Both the position numbers and the translations under genes were made by a program. Below the pieces are notes generated by a model. That model worked only from the letters and a program-made list of their open reading frames with translations. It was not told the DNA's origin and did not search any database. From Hydrangea macrophylla (lineage: Eukaryota; Streptophyta; Magnoliopsida; Cornales; Hydrangeaceae), in contig CM066994.1 of assembly GCA_033977485.1 (NCBI GenBank), positions 47,889,155-47,953,154 of the forward strand: DNA of 64,000 bases, written 5' to 3'. Below are positions 48,616 to 60,451 of this stretch, piece after piece; position 1 is the stretch's first letter; every line of letters starts with the position of its first letter.

Positions 48616-49525
48616 TGTGATAACCCGTATTTATACACAATTATTTATGATATACACATTACTTGTGGGACCCATGTGTGACATTAACTGACACATTTTT
48701 AATAGGCTATATGTTAATACATGACATATTAATACCTTTAAAGGGTTCATATAACCGACCCTAAATAATTGGGACACAAAGAATTTGGTTGTTATTATAT
48801 ATTGAGTAAATGTAGTAAACCAGATAAATACCGTTGGAATGTAATCAAATGTCATTTGGTACTGATATATTTGACAAACATACTTGTGTGACGGTTGGAT
48901 GGATGACACATTTCTAGAATTTTGTAGAAGGTAGTAGGTGACAGGGCAAGTAGAAGACAAGGTGGACATAAAGAGTTGTCATATAACTAGCACGAGGTGT
49001 TATAGACTCATACAACTAGCATGAGGTGTAGTGGTAGAAGCATGAGGTGTCATACTACTAACATGAGGAGTTATGGTAGAAGTACGAGGTGTCATACAAC
49101 TAGAATGAGGTGTAATGGTAGAGGCACGATGTGTCACTTTGCATGTGTAAGAAGGGTCGGAAGATGACACATAAGAAGACACTTTGTCTCCCAAGATACA
49201 AGAAGTGTAGGAATGCGACACCTAAGAGAACACTTGTCCTCCATGCATAATAAGAAGTGTACTAAGGTGACACCTAAGAGGACACTTGTCCTCCATGCAA
49301 AATTCCTAGTATATTAAAATGATGGGGTGTGTGCCTATAAATAGGGGAGTGGTTCAGGCTCCCAGAGGGAGGAGAGTTTCCCGTATTGGGGGAAGAGGTG
49401 TCCCTAGGGAAAGGAATGGAAAGGAAAGAAATCAAGAAGGGCTGCTCATGTGTTTTAGGGAGCTAGGTTGGCTAAGAATTGTGAATAAAATTCTATTTAA
49501 TTTATATAGAATCAGGGGTGTAACA
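48616..49525 (+). repeat. 3' LTR of the non-autonomous element
   Basis: TGTGATAACC to GGGTGTAACA. Same length and organisation as 46117-47026. Confidence 0.9.
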
Positions 49526-50416
49526 AACCGACTAATTATTTAATGTTTACTCCACTATAAAACGATAACTGAACTCTAACGCAAAAGAACATATCCGAAT
49601 CGATAACTAGACTTGCATGGTGTACCAATGTCCCTCTACCATCAGTATTCATAATTATATTCAGGTAGTCGGATAACTGTTAATGTCAACCTGAATGCTG
49701 ATTATATCTTCCATTCCTTGAGTCCCATTCACCTCTCATGATTACCAAACATATTGGTAACTACTTATCAACAAGACTGTAGTTCTCAGTAATCAACTTG
49801 GTGACATTCTCAAGGGAATGCTTACTCTGAATCAGAGGGTAGATTCTATCTCGACAATATATGTTCACAACCCTATGAACACGACATACCCAAGATACCC
49901 AGGTGTTGGTCTTTTATAGACCTCACTGATTGGTAAGGCAAAGCAGCCATATCCACAGCCTGTGTTCATAATCGTCTCAAGATTGAGAACACGTACCTTA
50001 TACAAGTTATGAGTTCCTATTGACTGTTGAGAGCTTTAAGTGTCAATAGGAAAACTCAGGTCCGTCAATGCACTATAAGCACTAGCATATTAACTAAGAG
50101 CTATACTCTAGTGATTGATATTAATCACTCCATCCAATGGTAGTTAATCATGCTACAATGTATACCTGATGAGATATCCAGTCTCATCATCCACTGTGAC
50201 AAGCTCTAAGTATCAAAGAATAATAATTCGTATCTCATTGTATGCATCTCATACATACACGAATTACTTACTATAACACTTAATGATTAAACAATCACCT
50301 CATGAAAGAAACTTACACAATAAAATGTAAAGCTGATATCCATATATTAAAATGCTAATGTCTTATACATAAAGTAATGGTTTGAGGGCACAAATCCAAC
50401 AAACTCCCACTTGCAC

Positions 50417-53400
50417 TCACAACCATACAGGATTACATCTGAGACCTAGACTATCTAAATGACGATCAATGACCTTCTGTGGCAAGGCCTTTGTAAACGA
50501 ATCCGCAAGATTGTTAGCAGTGGCAATCTTGGTGACAGTCACATCTCCACGTTGAACAATATCTTGGATTAGATGATATTTCCGCTCTACGTGCTTTCCC
50601 TTTCTGTGGTTCTTTGGCTCCTTGGCTTGAGCCACTGCCCCACTATTATCACAATAAAGCGTAATAGGTGATAGTGACGCTGGTACTACCTCGAGCTTTA
50701 TAAGGAACTTCTTGAGCCAAACAGCTTCCTTTGTGGCTTCACAAGAAGCCACATACTCAACTTCTGTAGTTGAGTCTGTAATGCATTTTTGCTTAATGCT
50801 CCTCCAACTAACAGCACCACCTCCCAAGGTAAAGAGATGTCCGGATGTCGACTTCCTTGAATCTTTATCTAACATAAAGTCAGAGTCAGTGTATCCTACT
50901 GGAATTAACTCATTTCCGCCGTACATAAGCATGTAATCCTTAGTCCTTCTCAAGTACTTAAGAATGTGCTTAACACTTGTCCAGTGCTCTGGACCTGGAT
51001 TCGATTGATACCTGCTGACCATGCCTACGACAAAATAGATATCTGGTCTAGTGCATAACATCACACACATGAGACTTCCCACTGCCAAAGCATAGGGAAT
51101 TCTTGCCATGCGATTCCTCTCCTCCTATGTCTTAGGACACTGGTCCTTGGAGAACACTAAACCATGCCTGAAAGGTAACAAACCTTTTTTCAAATTATCC
51201 AAAGAAAACCTAGTCAGCACCTTCTCGATATAACCAGCTTGAGATAATCCCATTATCTTTCGCTTACAATCCTGAAAGAGCTTTATCCCAAGAATATAGC
51301 TCGCCTCTCGTAGATCCTTCATATCGAAAGTACTAGCTAGCCAAACCTTGACTGTTGACAATGCCGCTACATCATTTCCAATGAGTAGAATGTCGTTAAC
51401 GTAAAGCACAAGAAAAGGTACCACTTTCCCTTCACACTTCTTATTTATGCAAGGTTCATCCAGGTTTTGCACGAAACAAAACGACTTGACCGCTTGGTCA
51501 AATCGGATGTTCCAACTCATGGATACCTGCTTAAGCCCATAAATGGACTTTTGCAACTTACATACCAAGTTACCTTTCCCACCAGCTATGAACCCTTCTG
51601 GTTGTTGCATATAGATGTCCTCCTCAAGATTGCCATTCAAGAATGCAGTCTTGACGTCCATCTGCCAGATCTCATAATCTAGGCATGCAGTAATGGATAA
51701 GAGTATCTTGACGGATTTGAGCATGGCTACCGGCGAGAAGGTTTTCTCATAGTCAATGCCCTCCCTCTGAGTGTAACCTTTCGCTACAAGCCTAGCCTTA
51801 AAGGTCTCAATCTTTCCATCAGATCCTCTTTTCCTCTTGTAGACCCACTTAGAACCAATGGGTTTAATATTGGCTGGAAGTTCTACAAGATCCCAGACCT
51901 GATTGGAATCCATAGATTCCAATTCAGCCTTCATAGCTTTAACCTAATGACCTGAGTCTACATCAGCCATTGCCTCTTTATATGTGGTAGGATCAGATTC
52001 AGATTCTACAGAGACAGCTTCAAAAACTTCTCCTAAGAACATGTATCTGTCAGGCTGGCTGACCATCCTCCCACTACGTCGAGGTACCGGTGCGGGAAAG
52101 GGTGTAGAAGTGGTATTTTCTTGTGTTACATTGTTATCAACTATGGGTTGGACTGAGGGCTCTCCCTCTATCTCTCTCAGATCTATCCTTCCCTTAGGTT
52201 TATGGTTCATGATATAATCATCCTCCAAGAAAATAGCATTTGTACTAACAAACACTTTCTGTTCTCTTGGATCATAAAGATACCATCCATAAGTAACCTT
52301 TGGATACCCTACAAAGTAACATACTTCCGATCTAGAATCCAATTTGCTCATCTTTCCTTTCAGCACATGTGCCGGACACCCCCATATCCGGAGATGTTGC
52401 AAAGAAGGCTTGTGCGCAATCCATATCTCTCGTGGTGTCCTGGGAACAGATTTTCTTGGTACTAGATTTAGTATGTACACAGCGGTTTCCAAAGCGTAAC
52501 CCCAAAGGAATAATGGCAACTCCGAATAACTCATCATCGACCTAGTCATGTCTAAAAGAGTCCGGTTCCTTCTCTCTGCTACACTATTCTGCTGAGGTGT
52601 GCCAGGTGCAGTCAACTATGACAGAATCCCATTCTGTACGAGGTGATCAATAAACTCATTAGAGAGGTACTCACCACCTCGATCAGATCGAATGGCCTTG
52701 ATATGTATGCCCAATTGCTTCTCCACTTCAGCCCTAAACTCTTTGAACTTTTCAAAGGCTTCAAACTTGTGCCGCATTCGGCACACATATCCATACCTAG
52801 AGTGGTCATCGGTAAACATAATGAAATACTCATAACCACCCCTAGCTCTAATATTTATTGGTCCATGCACATCAGTATGAACTAATTCCAACAACGCATT
52901 GGTCCTATTGCCCTTTGCAGGGAAGGGTTTTTTGGTCATCTTACCCTCTAAACAAGACTCGTAGACCTCCATTGGTTCGAGAACCAAATCGCCTAAGACC
53001 CCTTCTTTGACTAGTCTGCCAATCCTATTTAGATTGATATGGCTAAGCCTCATATGCCAAAGCCTTGTTAGATTAGTGGAAGGTTCTTTTCTTTTAGATG
53101 GTACAATTACCACTGAGTTATTAAGTTCCATACAAGAGTCTTTAGAAATATTGGGAGTAATCACATACAAGCCATTAGTTTTAACACCAGAACATATAAA
53201 AGAACTATTTCTTTTAATAACAACTCCTGTTCTAAAATAAAAAGAATAACCATTATTCGATAAATTTGAAACTGAAACTAAATTACGTCTCATTAAAGGG
53301 ACGTAAAGTACATATGATAAAACTATTGTCTTATTGTCCAAAAACTTTAAAACTACTACTCCTATAGCAACTGCGAAAACGGTTGCACTAGAACCCAGAG

Positions 53401-53520
53401 TCAGCATGATTTCCCCATCACTGCATTTCTTGGTTGATTTGAAACCCTGCAACGAATTATAGATATGGTTAGTCACACCAGAATCAATGCACCAAGTGTT
53501 TGAAGTATCCGTAATAAAAC
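50417..53520 (-). pseudogene. Copia pol: protease, integrase, RT, RNase H
   Basis: One frame throughout, broken by single stops. Protease end: DSG followed by TNHIYNSLQGF near 53480. Pre-integrase: LWHMRLSHINLNRIGRLVKE. Integrase: LVHTDVHGPI, SDRGGEYLSNEF and the Glu in [18 protein letters not shown] from 51934: WVYKRKRGSDGKIETFKARL, MDVKTAFLNGNLEEDIYMQQ and LYVNDILLIG at the active site, where the first Asp of the usual Tyr-Val-Asp-Asp is Asn. RNase H at 50417-51109: GYTDSDF, SWRSIKQKCITDSTTEVEYV and LYCDNSGAVAQAKEP. Stops lie near 52616, 51935 and 51112. It cannot make active enzyme. Confidence 0.9.
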
Positions 53521-53586
53521 TTTAATCACATGTGATTCAATCATACCTTGAACTCTTATAGCTAAGAATTCTAGTCAGTTCCACTT

Positions 53587-54402
53587 CTAGTGGCCCTTCT
53601 CACCGCATTGGAAACACTTTCCTTTGCCTTGGCCACCCACCTTCCCTTTGCCCTTACCTATTCCCTTAAAATTTGCAATCTTAGGGACCAGTCCAACACT
53701 TGGACCAGCAGTGCTAGCCTTCTTCTTCCCTTTCTTTCCTTTCGGCGCAGATCGTGAAGAAGAAGAGCTTTTCTCAACGTTCAGAACGTTGACCCCAGGT
53801 TTGATCACCCCTTCTGCTACCAAAAGAGAACTCATCAATTCGCTCATTGAAAAATTCATTTGATTCATATTATAATTAAGTTTAAATTGAGCAAACGAAG
53901 GCGATAGCGAGTTGAGGATCATATCAACTTGGGTCTGTGTATCGATGTTGACACCTAGGGTCTCTAGCTCGTTTAAATAACCAATCATTTTTAAAACATG
54001 CTCTTTGACTGGAGTCCCTTCCAACATCTTTGCACTCATTATCTTCTGTATGGCTACCTGTCTGGCAGGCTTGCCATGCTCCCCAAACATCTTTTTCAGG
54101 GATGTGATAATGTCACTGGCAGAATTATTCAACTAGAATTGGTGTTGTAACACACCAGCCATTGAGGCCAGAGTGTAGCAATGGGCCATTCCATTCGATT
54201 TCTTCCATTTATCGAACTCGCGTCTGGCAGTTGCCGAAGCATTTGCCGCGGGTTCTTCAGGGCATGGGGTGATGAGGGCATATATGTGATCCTCCACAGT
54301 TAATACAATGTCGAGGTTTAGTTTCCATTCAATGTAGTTATTTCCGGTTAACTTATTTTGAGTAAGTATGGTGGCAAGAGGACTAAATGCAGATCTAGAC
54401 AT
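53587..54402 (-). pseudogene. Copia gag
   Basis: Starts MSRSAFSPLATILTQNKLTG at 54402, with YIEWKLNLDIVLTVEDHIYA. An in-frame TAG at 54133-54135 interrupts the frame, which then continues with NNSASDIITSLKKMFGEHGK. A basic Lys/Gly-rich tail ends in a zinc knuckle CFQCGEKGHWKWN that has lost its last Cys. A frameshift separates it from protease. Confidence 0.85.
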
Positions 54403-54788
54403 GATGATTTACTGAAAAATCAAAAACAAAATAAATGTGGATATCAGAATTTGACAGTTTTAAATAAAAGAATCTTTTAAACTCTTATTTTAAAACAAAG
54501 TTGCCAGAATATCGAAACAAAAGAATAAAGCCTCCGTGTGGTGGTCAATGTTCGATCTTTCGATAAATCATGACTTGTCCGCTATGCAACTCTTGCAAAA
54601 CAAGTTATGACTCCCGAACCTATTTGATCTCTAAGTTTTTGAATAATTCCCCGTGTGGGATTCCTTATCCATAGCTTAGCTAGTGTGAGCCATTAAATAA
54701 GATATAATCACAACCGCCTCAAGTAGTGCCTCCGTGTGGTGGTTGATCGGGAGAGAACTAATCCTAATTATATGCCTTAACTCACATT
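54403..54788 (-). other. Copia leader between primer site and gag
   Basis: Non-coding. Two copies of GCCTCCGTGTGGTGGT (54530 and 54728) with intervening sequence, as in leaders of related copia elements. Cut by the Athila LTR at 54789. Confidence 0.6.
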
Positions 54789-56046
54789 TGTTAGCCGTTT
54801 TTATCCCTTTTTGTATAGTTTTACTTTGTTTTCCACTTTCTGTTAGGATTTAGGATAAAGCAGGAGTTCTAGGTTAAATAAGGAGAAAAAGCAGAGCAAA
54901 AGAACAAGAAAAAGCTAACTCGTGCGAGCGGCCCACTCGCCCGGAAATCCAGCCCTTCGCTCGCGCGGTCCGCTCGTGCGATCCGTACAAAAAACATAAA
55001 ACGCGTATTTTTGAGTGCTGAAGACCCCTGTGTGGACGAAATTGCCTAATTACGTCTAGAAAGCAAAATACAGCAGTTTCAGTCGGAGTAGGTTTACAAA
55101 AGCTCTCCTAAATCCTCTACAACTATATATAGATGAATCAAAAGCTATTGGAGGGTTACACATCCTTATACTCATCAACTTTGAAGGCAAGAGGAAGAGG
55201 AGATTTAGTTTGAAGGTTTCTAATAGCCATCATCAACTCAACCTCCATGTTTTCATCCACTATGAGCAACTAAACATCTATTCTAGGGTTTCAATGAATC
55301 CCTAGCTATGTAAAGGGGGATTTCTATGCTTTCTTATTTTAGGATTTTATGTAGTTGGATAGTAGTTGTATGTTTGAGGATTATTTATATATAATCGGAT
55401 TTTTAATGACAATAATCAATAGTATTTTGGATCTAGCCTTGTCTTAGATTTTTCCTTATGCTTATTGAACTCAATATTCCTTGATTTCTGTGATTGATGG
55501 GAGTATTTACATACAATGGTGCTTATGTGATTGCGATGTTTATATCTTTTATAATTTATGCTTAGGAAACATGAGTTGTGCTACACCCTAGTTATAGGTA
55601 GACAATTCATGCCAACTGAAGATGAGTTATGCTTAGATTTAACTAGTAATATCCTCTTGACGACACTATTGGGCTTGTAGCTACAATAGATCATAACTAT
55701 CCAATCATAAAACTTAAAGTAGAAAGTATAAGACCTCCAATGCATAGTTAGTGGTGGATTTGTAATCCTAGATTTCTTCCAATCATATTAAAACAACGTT
55801 TAATCTTGCGTATTAGTTTACTTAGATTTAATCTTGAATGCTTTATTTCCATAGTTTTATAATTTAATTCATAGCAATAGCTAAATTCACAACCAATCAA
55901 AATCCTGTCTTCATAACTAAATAGATTTAGGTTTTCATTAATAAAAGGATAAAAATAGCCAATCTCTGTGGGTTCGACCTCTACTTCCACTACCGCAAAT
56001 CTTTACAAAGTAGAGCATACTTTATAACTTGATTCTAACGAGATCA
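54789..56046 (+). repeat. Athila 5' LTR
   Basis: TGTTAGCCG to GAGATCA, 1258 bp. TATATATAG is at about 55123. A GCGAGCGG/CTCGCGCGG-type CpG motif cluster lies upstream of it (54922-54997). GGGTTCGACCTCTACTTCCA near the end is usual for Athila LTRs. Confidence 0.8.
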
Positions 56047-56051
56047 ATTTT

Positions 56052-56069
56052 TGGCGCCGTTGCCGGGGA
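56052..56069 (+). other. Athila primer-binding site (tRNA-Asp type)
   Basis: TGGCGCCGTTGCCGGGGA, five bases inside the LTR. This is the well-known Athila/Tat primer site. Confidence 0.9.
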
Positions 56070-56558
56070 TTGCATTATTTTTGCCATTAATTTTTAGAAT
56101 CTTAATTTACTTAGTAAATATTAGATTAGAATTTATTTCCTTTATTTCTAGTTTAATTTTCGAGTAGCTAAAATTATCCGTGTTTTTGCAGCTTTCAAGT
56201 CATCAAATTCTAGCAAGTTTGAGTGGAGCAACTGTGCACGTCAACGGAGCTTACGCGAACATGAAAATAAAATTGCAATAAAAATTAAAAATATCAAGTA
56301 AATTCGCTAAGTTTTAAATTTCGCATCAAACCATTATAAGTCAGGGCGCTGAGACGCAATTACTTGCATTAGGTTAGGTGTGAAGTGAGCACTGCATTAG
56401 CTAGGAAACCCGAGGCGCTGGGCTTTGACGCAAATCACTGCGTCAGGATAATTACATCCATCATAATAGTATTGTGTGCTTGCGTGCTTGATTAGTTGTG
56501 TAGTTTATTTTCTTAGTTGATTGAGTCAGTCGTTAGATTAGCGTCAGTTTTTTAGTTT

Positions 56559-58454
56559 ATGTTTGGTACCCGTTCAAGTAAACCTAAATTACGTCCGTTT
56601 GATCTTGAACTTGAACGTACCCTTAGAATCCTTAGATCGTCAACCCAAGCTTCTAGAGCTCGGTTGCTTCTAGACGACGATTCAACACCTGAACCATCAT
56701 TTTTTTTGTTTCATTCGGAAATTCGTAGTACTCTCCAACGTTTAAGGAAAATCAGAACTATTAAAATCGAACCTATTCCAATGGCTGACGTTGGAAATAA
56801 AGGGAATAATGGAAATAATCAGAATAATGGAGGCAACCCTAATATACCCCAACCTCCACCGATAAAAGATTACTTTACTTCAACTGCTTATACGACACCA
56901 TCATGCATAGAACTACCGGAGGTTGCTGCAACTCACTTTGAGATTAAATCATCCACCATTGCACTACTTCCGTCGTTTCATGGTCGCCCTAAAGAAGACC
57001 CTTACAATCATTTAGGTGAATTTCAAGGCATATGTGCCACACTAAAAATTCAAAATTTAATAGATGATGAGCTAAAATTGCGTCTTTTCCCATTCTCCCT
57101 TAAAGATAAAACGAAGTATTGGTTCCAATCTTTGGAGCCAAATTCTATAAGAACATGGGACGGGTTACATACTGCATTCCTACAGAAGTTTTTCCCCATC
57201 ACTAGGACAAATCAAATTAGAAAATCTATAACGAATTTCATGATTCAAGATGGGGAAACACTTTATGATACGTGGGATCAATTTAAGGAACTTCTATGCT
57301 CTTGCCCTCATCATTAGATATCTAAATGGCAGTTAGTTCAGGTTTTCTACGAAGGGCTTGTGCCCGCAGTTCGTAACACGGTCGATGCTGTATGTGCGGG
57401 GATGTTCCTCCACAAGAGTGTCGACGAAGCTTGGAAGATTTTCGAAACCTTAAGCAAAAACTCTATGCACCAAGCTGTGTCCGTACGCCCCGAGGGCTAT
57501 CTTCCACCACAACCAAAAAGAGAGGCTAAAGTTGAGTCAAGCCATTCATTGGAAATTCAAGAATTAAATAGGAAAATGGACCAACTCATGATGATGGGTC
57601 ACATTCAGGGCCCACCTTCCCCTACAGAAATATGTCAGTTATGCTCTGATTCATCTCATTCTACATTGGCATGTCCGTCCGCTTCACAGTTTCCAAAATT
57701 CGTAGAACAACATATTAATGCTGTTCAACAGTTCCAAAGACCCAATTATAACCCCGCAGGTTATAAACCGGGCACGACATGGGGACCTCACCCGAACCTC
57801 TCATGGAAATCTAATAGCGAAGGACCGTATTAAAAACCTGACATGACGAACTTTCCTAATGCGTATAGGCCTCAATCTAATCAATACCAGCAGCCTCCTA
57901 ATCAATCTAATCAATACCAACAGCCTCCCTTCTGTGCTAATCCTCCAAGGGATAAATCTTTTGAAGAGAGTGTGTTGGCATCATTGAAAAACCTTGAGGC
58001 CCAATCTCAATCGCAGTCTCAACTTGTTAACTCCCATACGCAGTCTATCGCTAAATTAGAATCATAGATGGGACAATTAGCAAATACGTTAAATCGTCAC
58101 AATGAGGGAAAATTACCAAGTCAACCGGTCCAAAACCCTAAAGGATAATATGAGGTAGGGACGGCGAGTGACCAAGTAAATGCGGTGTCGACTAGAACAA
58201 CTGAACGTCCAGAAGAGGTCGTACCTCCTCCCGAACATAAGAAAGACAGGGGTAAAGGAATCGATAAAGAAAAAGATGAGAATAGTAATGAAATCACGAA
58301 GGATTCTACTCCTTCGGTACCTACTACATCTAAAACAGCAAACCCATCAAATTACGTGCCTAGGATGCCGTTTCCCCCAAACATAGATGTCCCATCTCAC
58401 TTTTCGAAGAAGGGAACACGGCAGGAGGATATTCTAAAACATTTAAAGAGGTAA
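56559..58454 (+). pseudogene. Athila gag
   Basis: One frame with single stops at 57315 (TAG), 57831 (TAA), 58065 (TAG) and 58146 (TAA). Athila/Tat gag features: FDLELERTLR near the start, an Asn/Gly/Pro linker, HLGEFQGICATLKIQN, LRLFPFSLKDKTKYWFQSLE, FLQKFFPITRTNQIRKSI and DTWDQFKELLCSCPHH. A zinc knuckle follows, CQLCSDSSHSTLAC, then a Gln/Asn-rich region with two copies of QSNQYQQPP. Confidence 0.85.
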
Positions 58455-58468
58455 AAATTAACATTCCA

Positions 58469-58719
58469 TTGCTCGATCCTATTAAGAAAATACCTCCATA
58501 TGCTAAATTCCTAAAAGACTTATATACCCAAAAGAGGAAATCTAGAAATCACTTATCTAAAAAAGTCTTTTTAACTGAAAAGGTTAGCTCTATGTTTCAC
58601 CAGAACACACTCAAATACAAGGACCCGGCTACACCAACTATCGCGTGTCACATTGGTGACAAATATATCCACCGGGCCCTTCTTGATCTAGGAGCGAGTG
58701 TGAATCTACTTCCCTTTTC
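58469..58719 (+). pseudogene. Athila protease start, interrupted
   Basis: In another frame from gag. YKDPATPTIACHIGDKYIHR is followed by ALLDLGASVNLLPFSV, where Asp-Leu-Gly is the protease site typical of Athila/Tat. The G2 LTR begins directly after Ser-Val. Confidence 0.85.
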
Positions 58720-58825
58720 TGTAATACCCTTTATTTCTGTAATATATTATGTGAATAAGACCTTGTACGTTTCTTTTTAATACTTGTATGAGCTTGGTCT
58801 TACCCTTGGTATAATTTGGATACCA

Positions 58826-58953
58826 ATCGATTGACAAGTTTTCCAATCGATTTCCTTATTTTGGGTACCAATCGATTGGCAAGTATATCAATCGATTGCT
58901 TATATCAATCGATTGCTTATATCAATCGATTGACACTTATACCAATCGATTCA
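58826..58953. repeat. CAATCGATTG palindrome cluster 1 (upstream of TATA)
   Basis: Seven copies, five perfect, of the 10-bp palindrome CAATCGATTG within about 130 bp, ending about 60 bp before the TATA box. Confidence 0.9.
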
Positions 58954-59433
58954 AGGCAGCTGGGCAGATTCTTTTGCTCTGGCTAGGGAAAGGCCACGTG
59001 AACACTTCCCCTCTATATATATGCGACCCTTCTCTGCATTTTTGGGGTTCCAGAAATCAGAGAGAGTGAGAGGGAGTGATTGTGTGTGTGTTTATATATA
59101 CACACTCATATATATATATATACACACATATATACATATATCCATACACACACACAGATGGATTGAGAGAAGAAGAGAAGAAGACCAGAGAAGAAAGAAA
59201 AGAAGAAAGAAGAAAGAAGAAGATAGAGCAGAGGAGAGAGAGAGGAGCCACCATTGAAGCTCCAAGCTTCATTACACATTCCCAAACACACCCTAGACAC
59301 CTAAGGTGAGTTTTAAACTCACTTGGTAACTTGATATTGATGTTAGGACGTGTTTTGAATGAAGGAATGAAGTATAAACCATGTGTTCCCATTTATATGT
59401 TGCTAGGCAGTCTTCACTGTGAAGAAGACGAAG

Positions 59434-59609
59434 TTCCAATCGATTGGTACTCTTACCAATCGATTGACATCTTTTAGGTCCTAATCGATTGACACTTTAT
59501 GCAATCGATTGACATGGATTATGATCCAATCGATTGAACCTTTTTCCAATCGATTGATACTACTTTTATACCAATCGATTGAACCTTTATGCCAATCGAT
59601 TGGAAGTTT
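59434..59609. repeat. CAATCGATTG palindrome cluster 2 (downstream of TATA)
   Basis: Eight copies, seven perfect, in about 175 bp, within the proposed LTR intron. Confidence 0.9.
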
Positions 59610-60451
59610 CAAAATACTATTTTCTTATAATAACTGTTTAGTTGTTTATTTAACTGTTCAGTATTTCCCAGCATGCTTTATTATTGTAATACAGACGTGA
59701 TAATGCATTTATGCGGCGTAGGATCGTAGTAACGACGAGATTAACGGATAATGTTTATGATGTTAGACAACGGAATAGTCATGAATCCTTTGAAGTTAAC
59801 GTTCATTTCATTCAGAGTAGTCGGGCCACATTGGGATTGTCATGTATCGGCGATAGAGTTGAACTTAAGTAGGTTTTCTAAGACTCGGGAACCTTGCGTG
59901 GGCGGGCTTTGGTCGATCATATGTTCTTAAAAGCTATAGACAGACGAAGGTGTCTATGACTTGCGGTGAACCGGACCATTTGCCCTAAGATAGCCAGATG
60001 ATCTAATCATATGTTCTCAAAAGCGGTAGACAGACGAAGGTGTCTACGACTGCGATGGACCGTGATCACTGGTAAACGTTGCTAAGTCGTGGCATAGAAT
60101 GATGTACTATTGCTTAAAGCGTTATATCCCTATAGTGCGGTGAACTGGGCGTATGTTCTTAAAAGCTGGGGATGGACTAACGTGGTATCCATGATATGCG
60201 GTGAACTGTGCATATGTTCTTAAAAGCGGTGGATGGAGCAATGGTGTATTATAGAGTTGAACTACTGTCGAGTCTGTTCCCCTATCAAGACATGTTATAG
60301 GTCTTAAAATGAGTAAGACGTTAGTAATCGGATAATCGGTTTGATTAAAGGAGTTACCCTCACCGAACTCTAACCTGGTTACTATTTATAACTTGTAATA
60401 ACTTCAATAGTTGATACCCTGTTAGTATCTAACTTACTCAGCTTTCATTAA

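Larger units (their letters stand above)
46117..49525 (+). mobile_element. Complete non-autonomous LTR retrotransposon (LARD/TRIM-like)
   Basis: Two 910-bp LTRs (46117-47026 and 48616-49525) flank a 1.6-kb internal region. Perfect target duplications AACCG lie at 46112-46116 and 49526-49530. A primer site TGCTATCAGAACC (47028-47040) and a polypurine tract (TTAAGGAGGGTAGAG, 48601-48615) are in place, but there is no gag or pol. The LTRs differ by only a few percent by eye, so the insertion is fairly recent. The polypurine context (GGACGAAATTCC) suggests a chromovirus helper. Confidence 0.9.
45473..50401 (-). repeat. Copia 3' LTR, interrupted by a non-autonomous LTR element
   Basis: Starts TGTTGGATTTGTGCCC at 50401 (minus). 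The 46117-49525 insertion and its AACCG duplication split it; without these the LTR is about 1.5 kb. TATAAATAG is at 45836-45845 (minus). A dense cluster of CGATCGAT palindromes (45868-45985) lies immediately upstream of it. The distal end (TGTAACA at 45473) is my best guess. Confidence 0.65.
45473..54788 (-). mobile_element. Ty1/copia element, Angela/Tork-like, interrupted at both ends
   Basis: 3' LTR 45473-50401 (interrupted), polypurine AAGTGGGAGTTTG next to it, pol and gag to 54402, then leader to 54788, where an Athila element begins. The 5' LTR must lie beyond the Athila element, outside the window. The domain order PR-IN-RT-RH is that of copia. The gag (VDMILNSLSPSFAQFKLNYN) and LTR start TGTTGGATTTGTGCCC resemble Angela/BARE. 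The left LTR end is approximate. Confidence 0.85.
54789..58719 (+). mobile_element. Athila-type Ty3/gypsy element, left part
   Basis: LTR 54789-56046, tRNA-Asp-type primer site 56052-56069, gag 56559-58454, and protease start to 58719, where a G2 element is inserted. The rest of the Athila element lies beyond the window. The left target flank is ACATT (54784-54788). Confidence 0.85.

Noticed and set aside
58826..59609. CRISPR-like regularly repeated short motifs (CAATCGATTG)
   Set aside because: Units are 10-bp palindromes with short irregular spacing inside a plant LTR; there are no unique spacers or cas genes.
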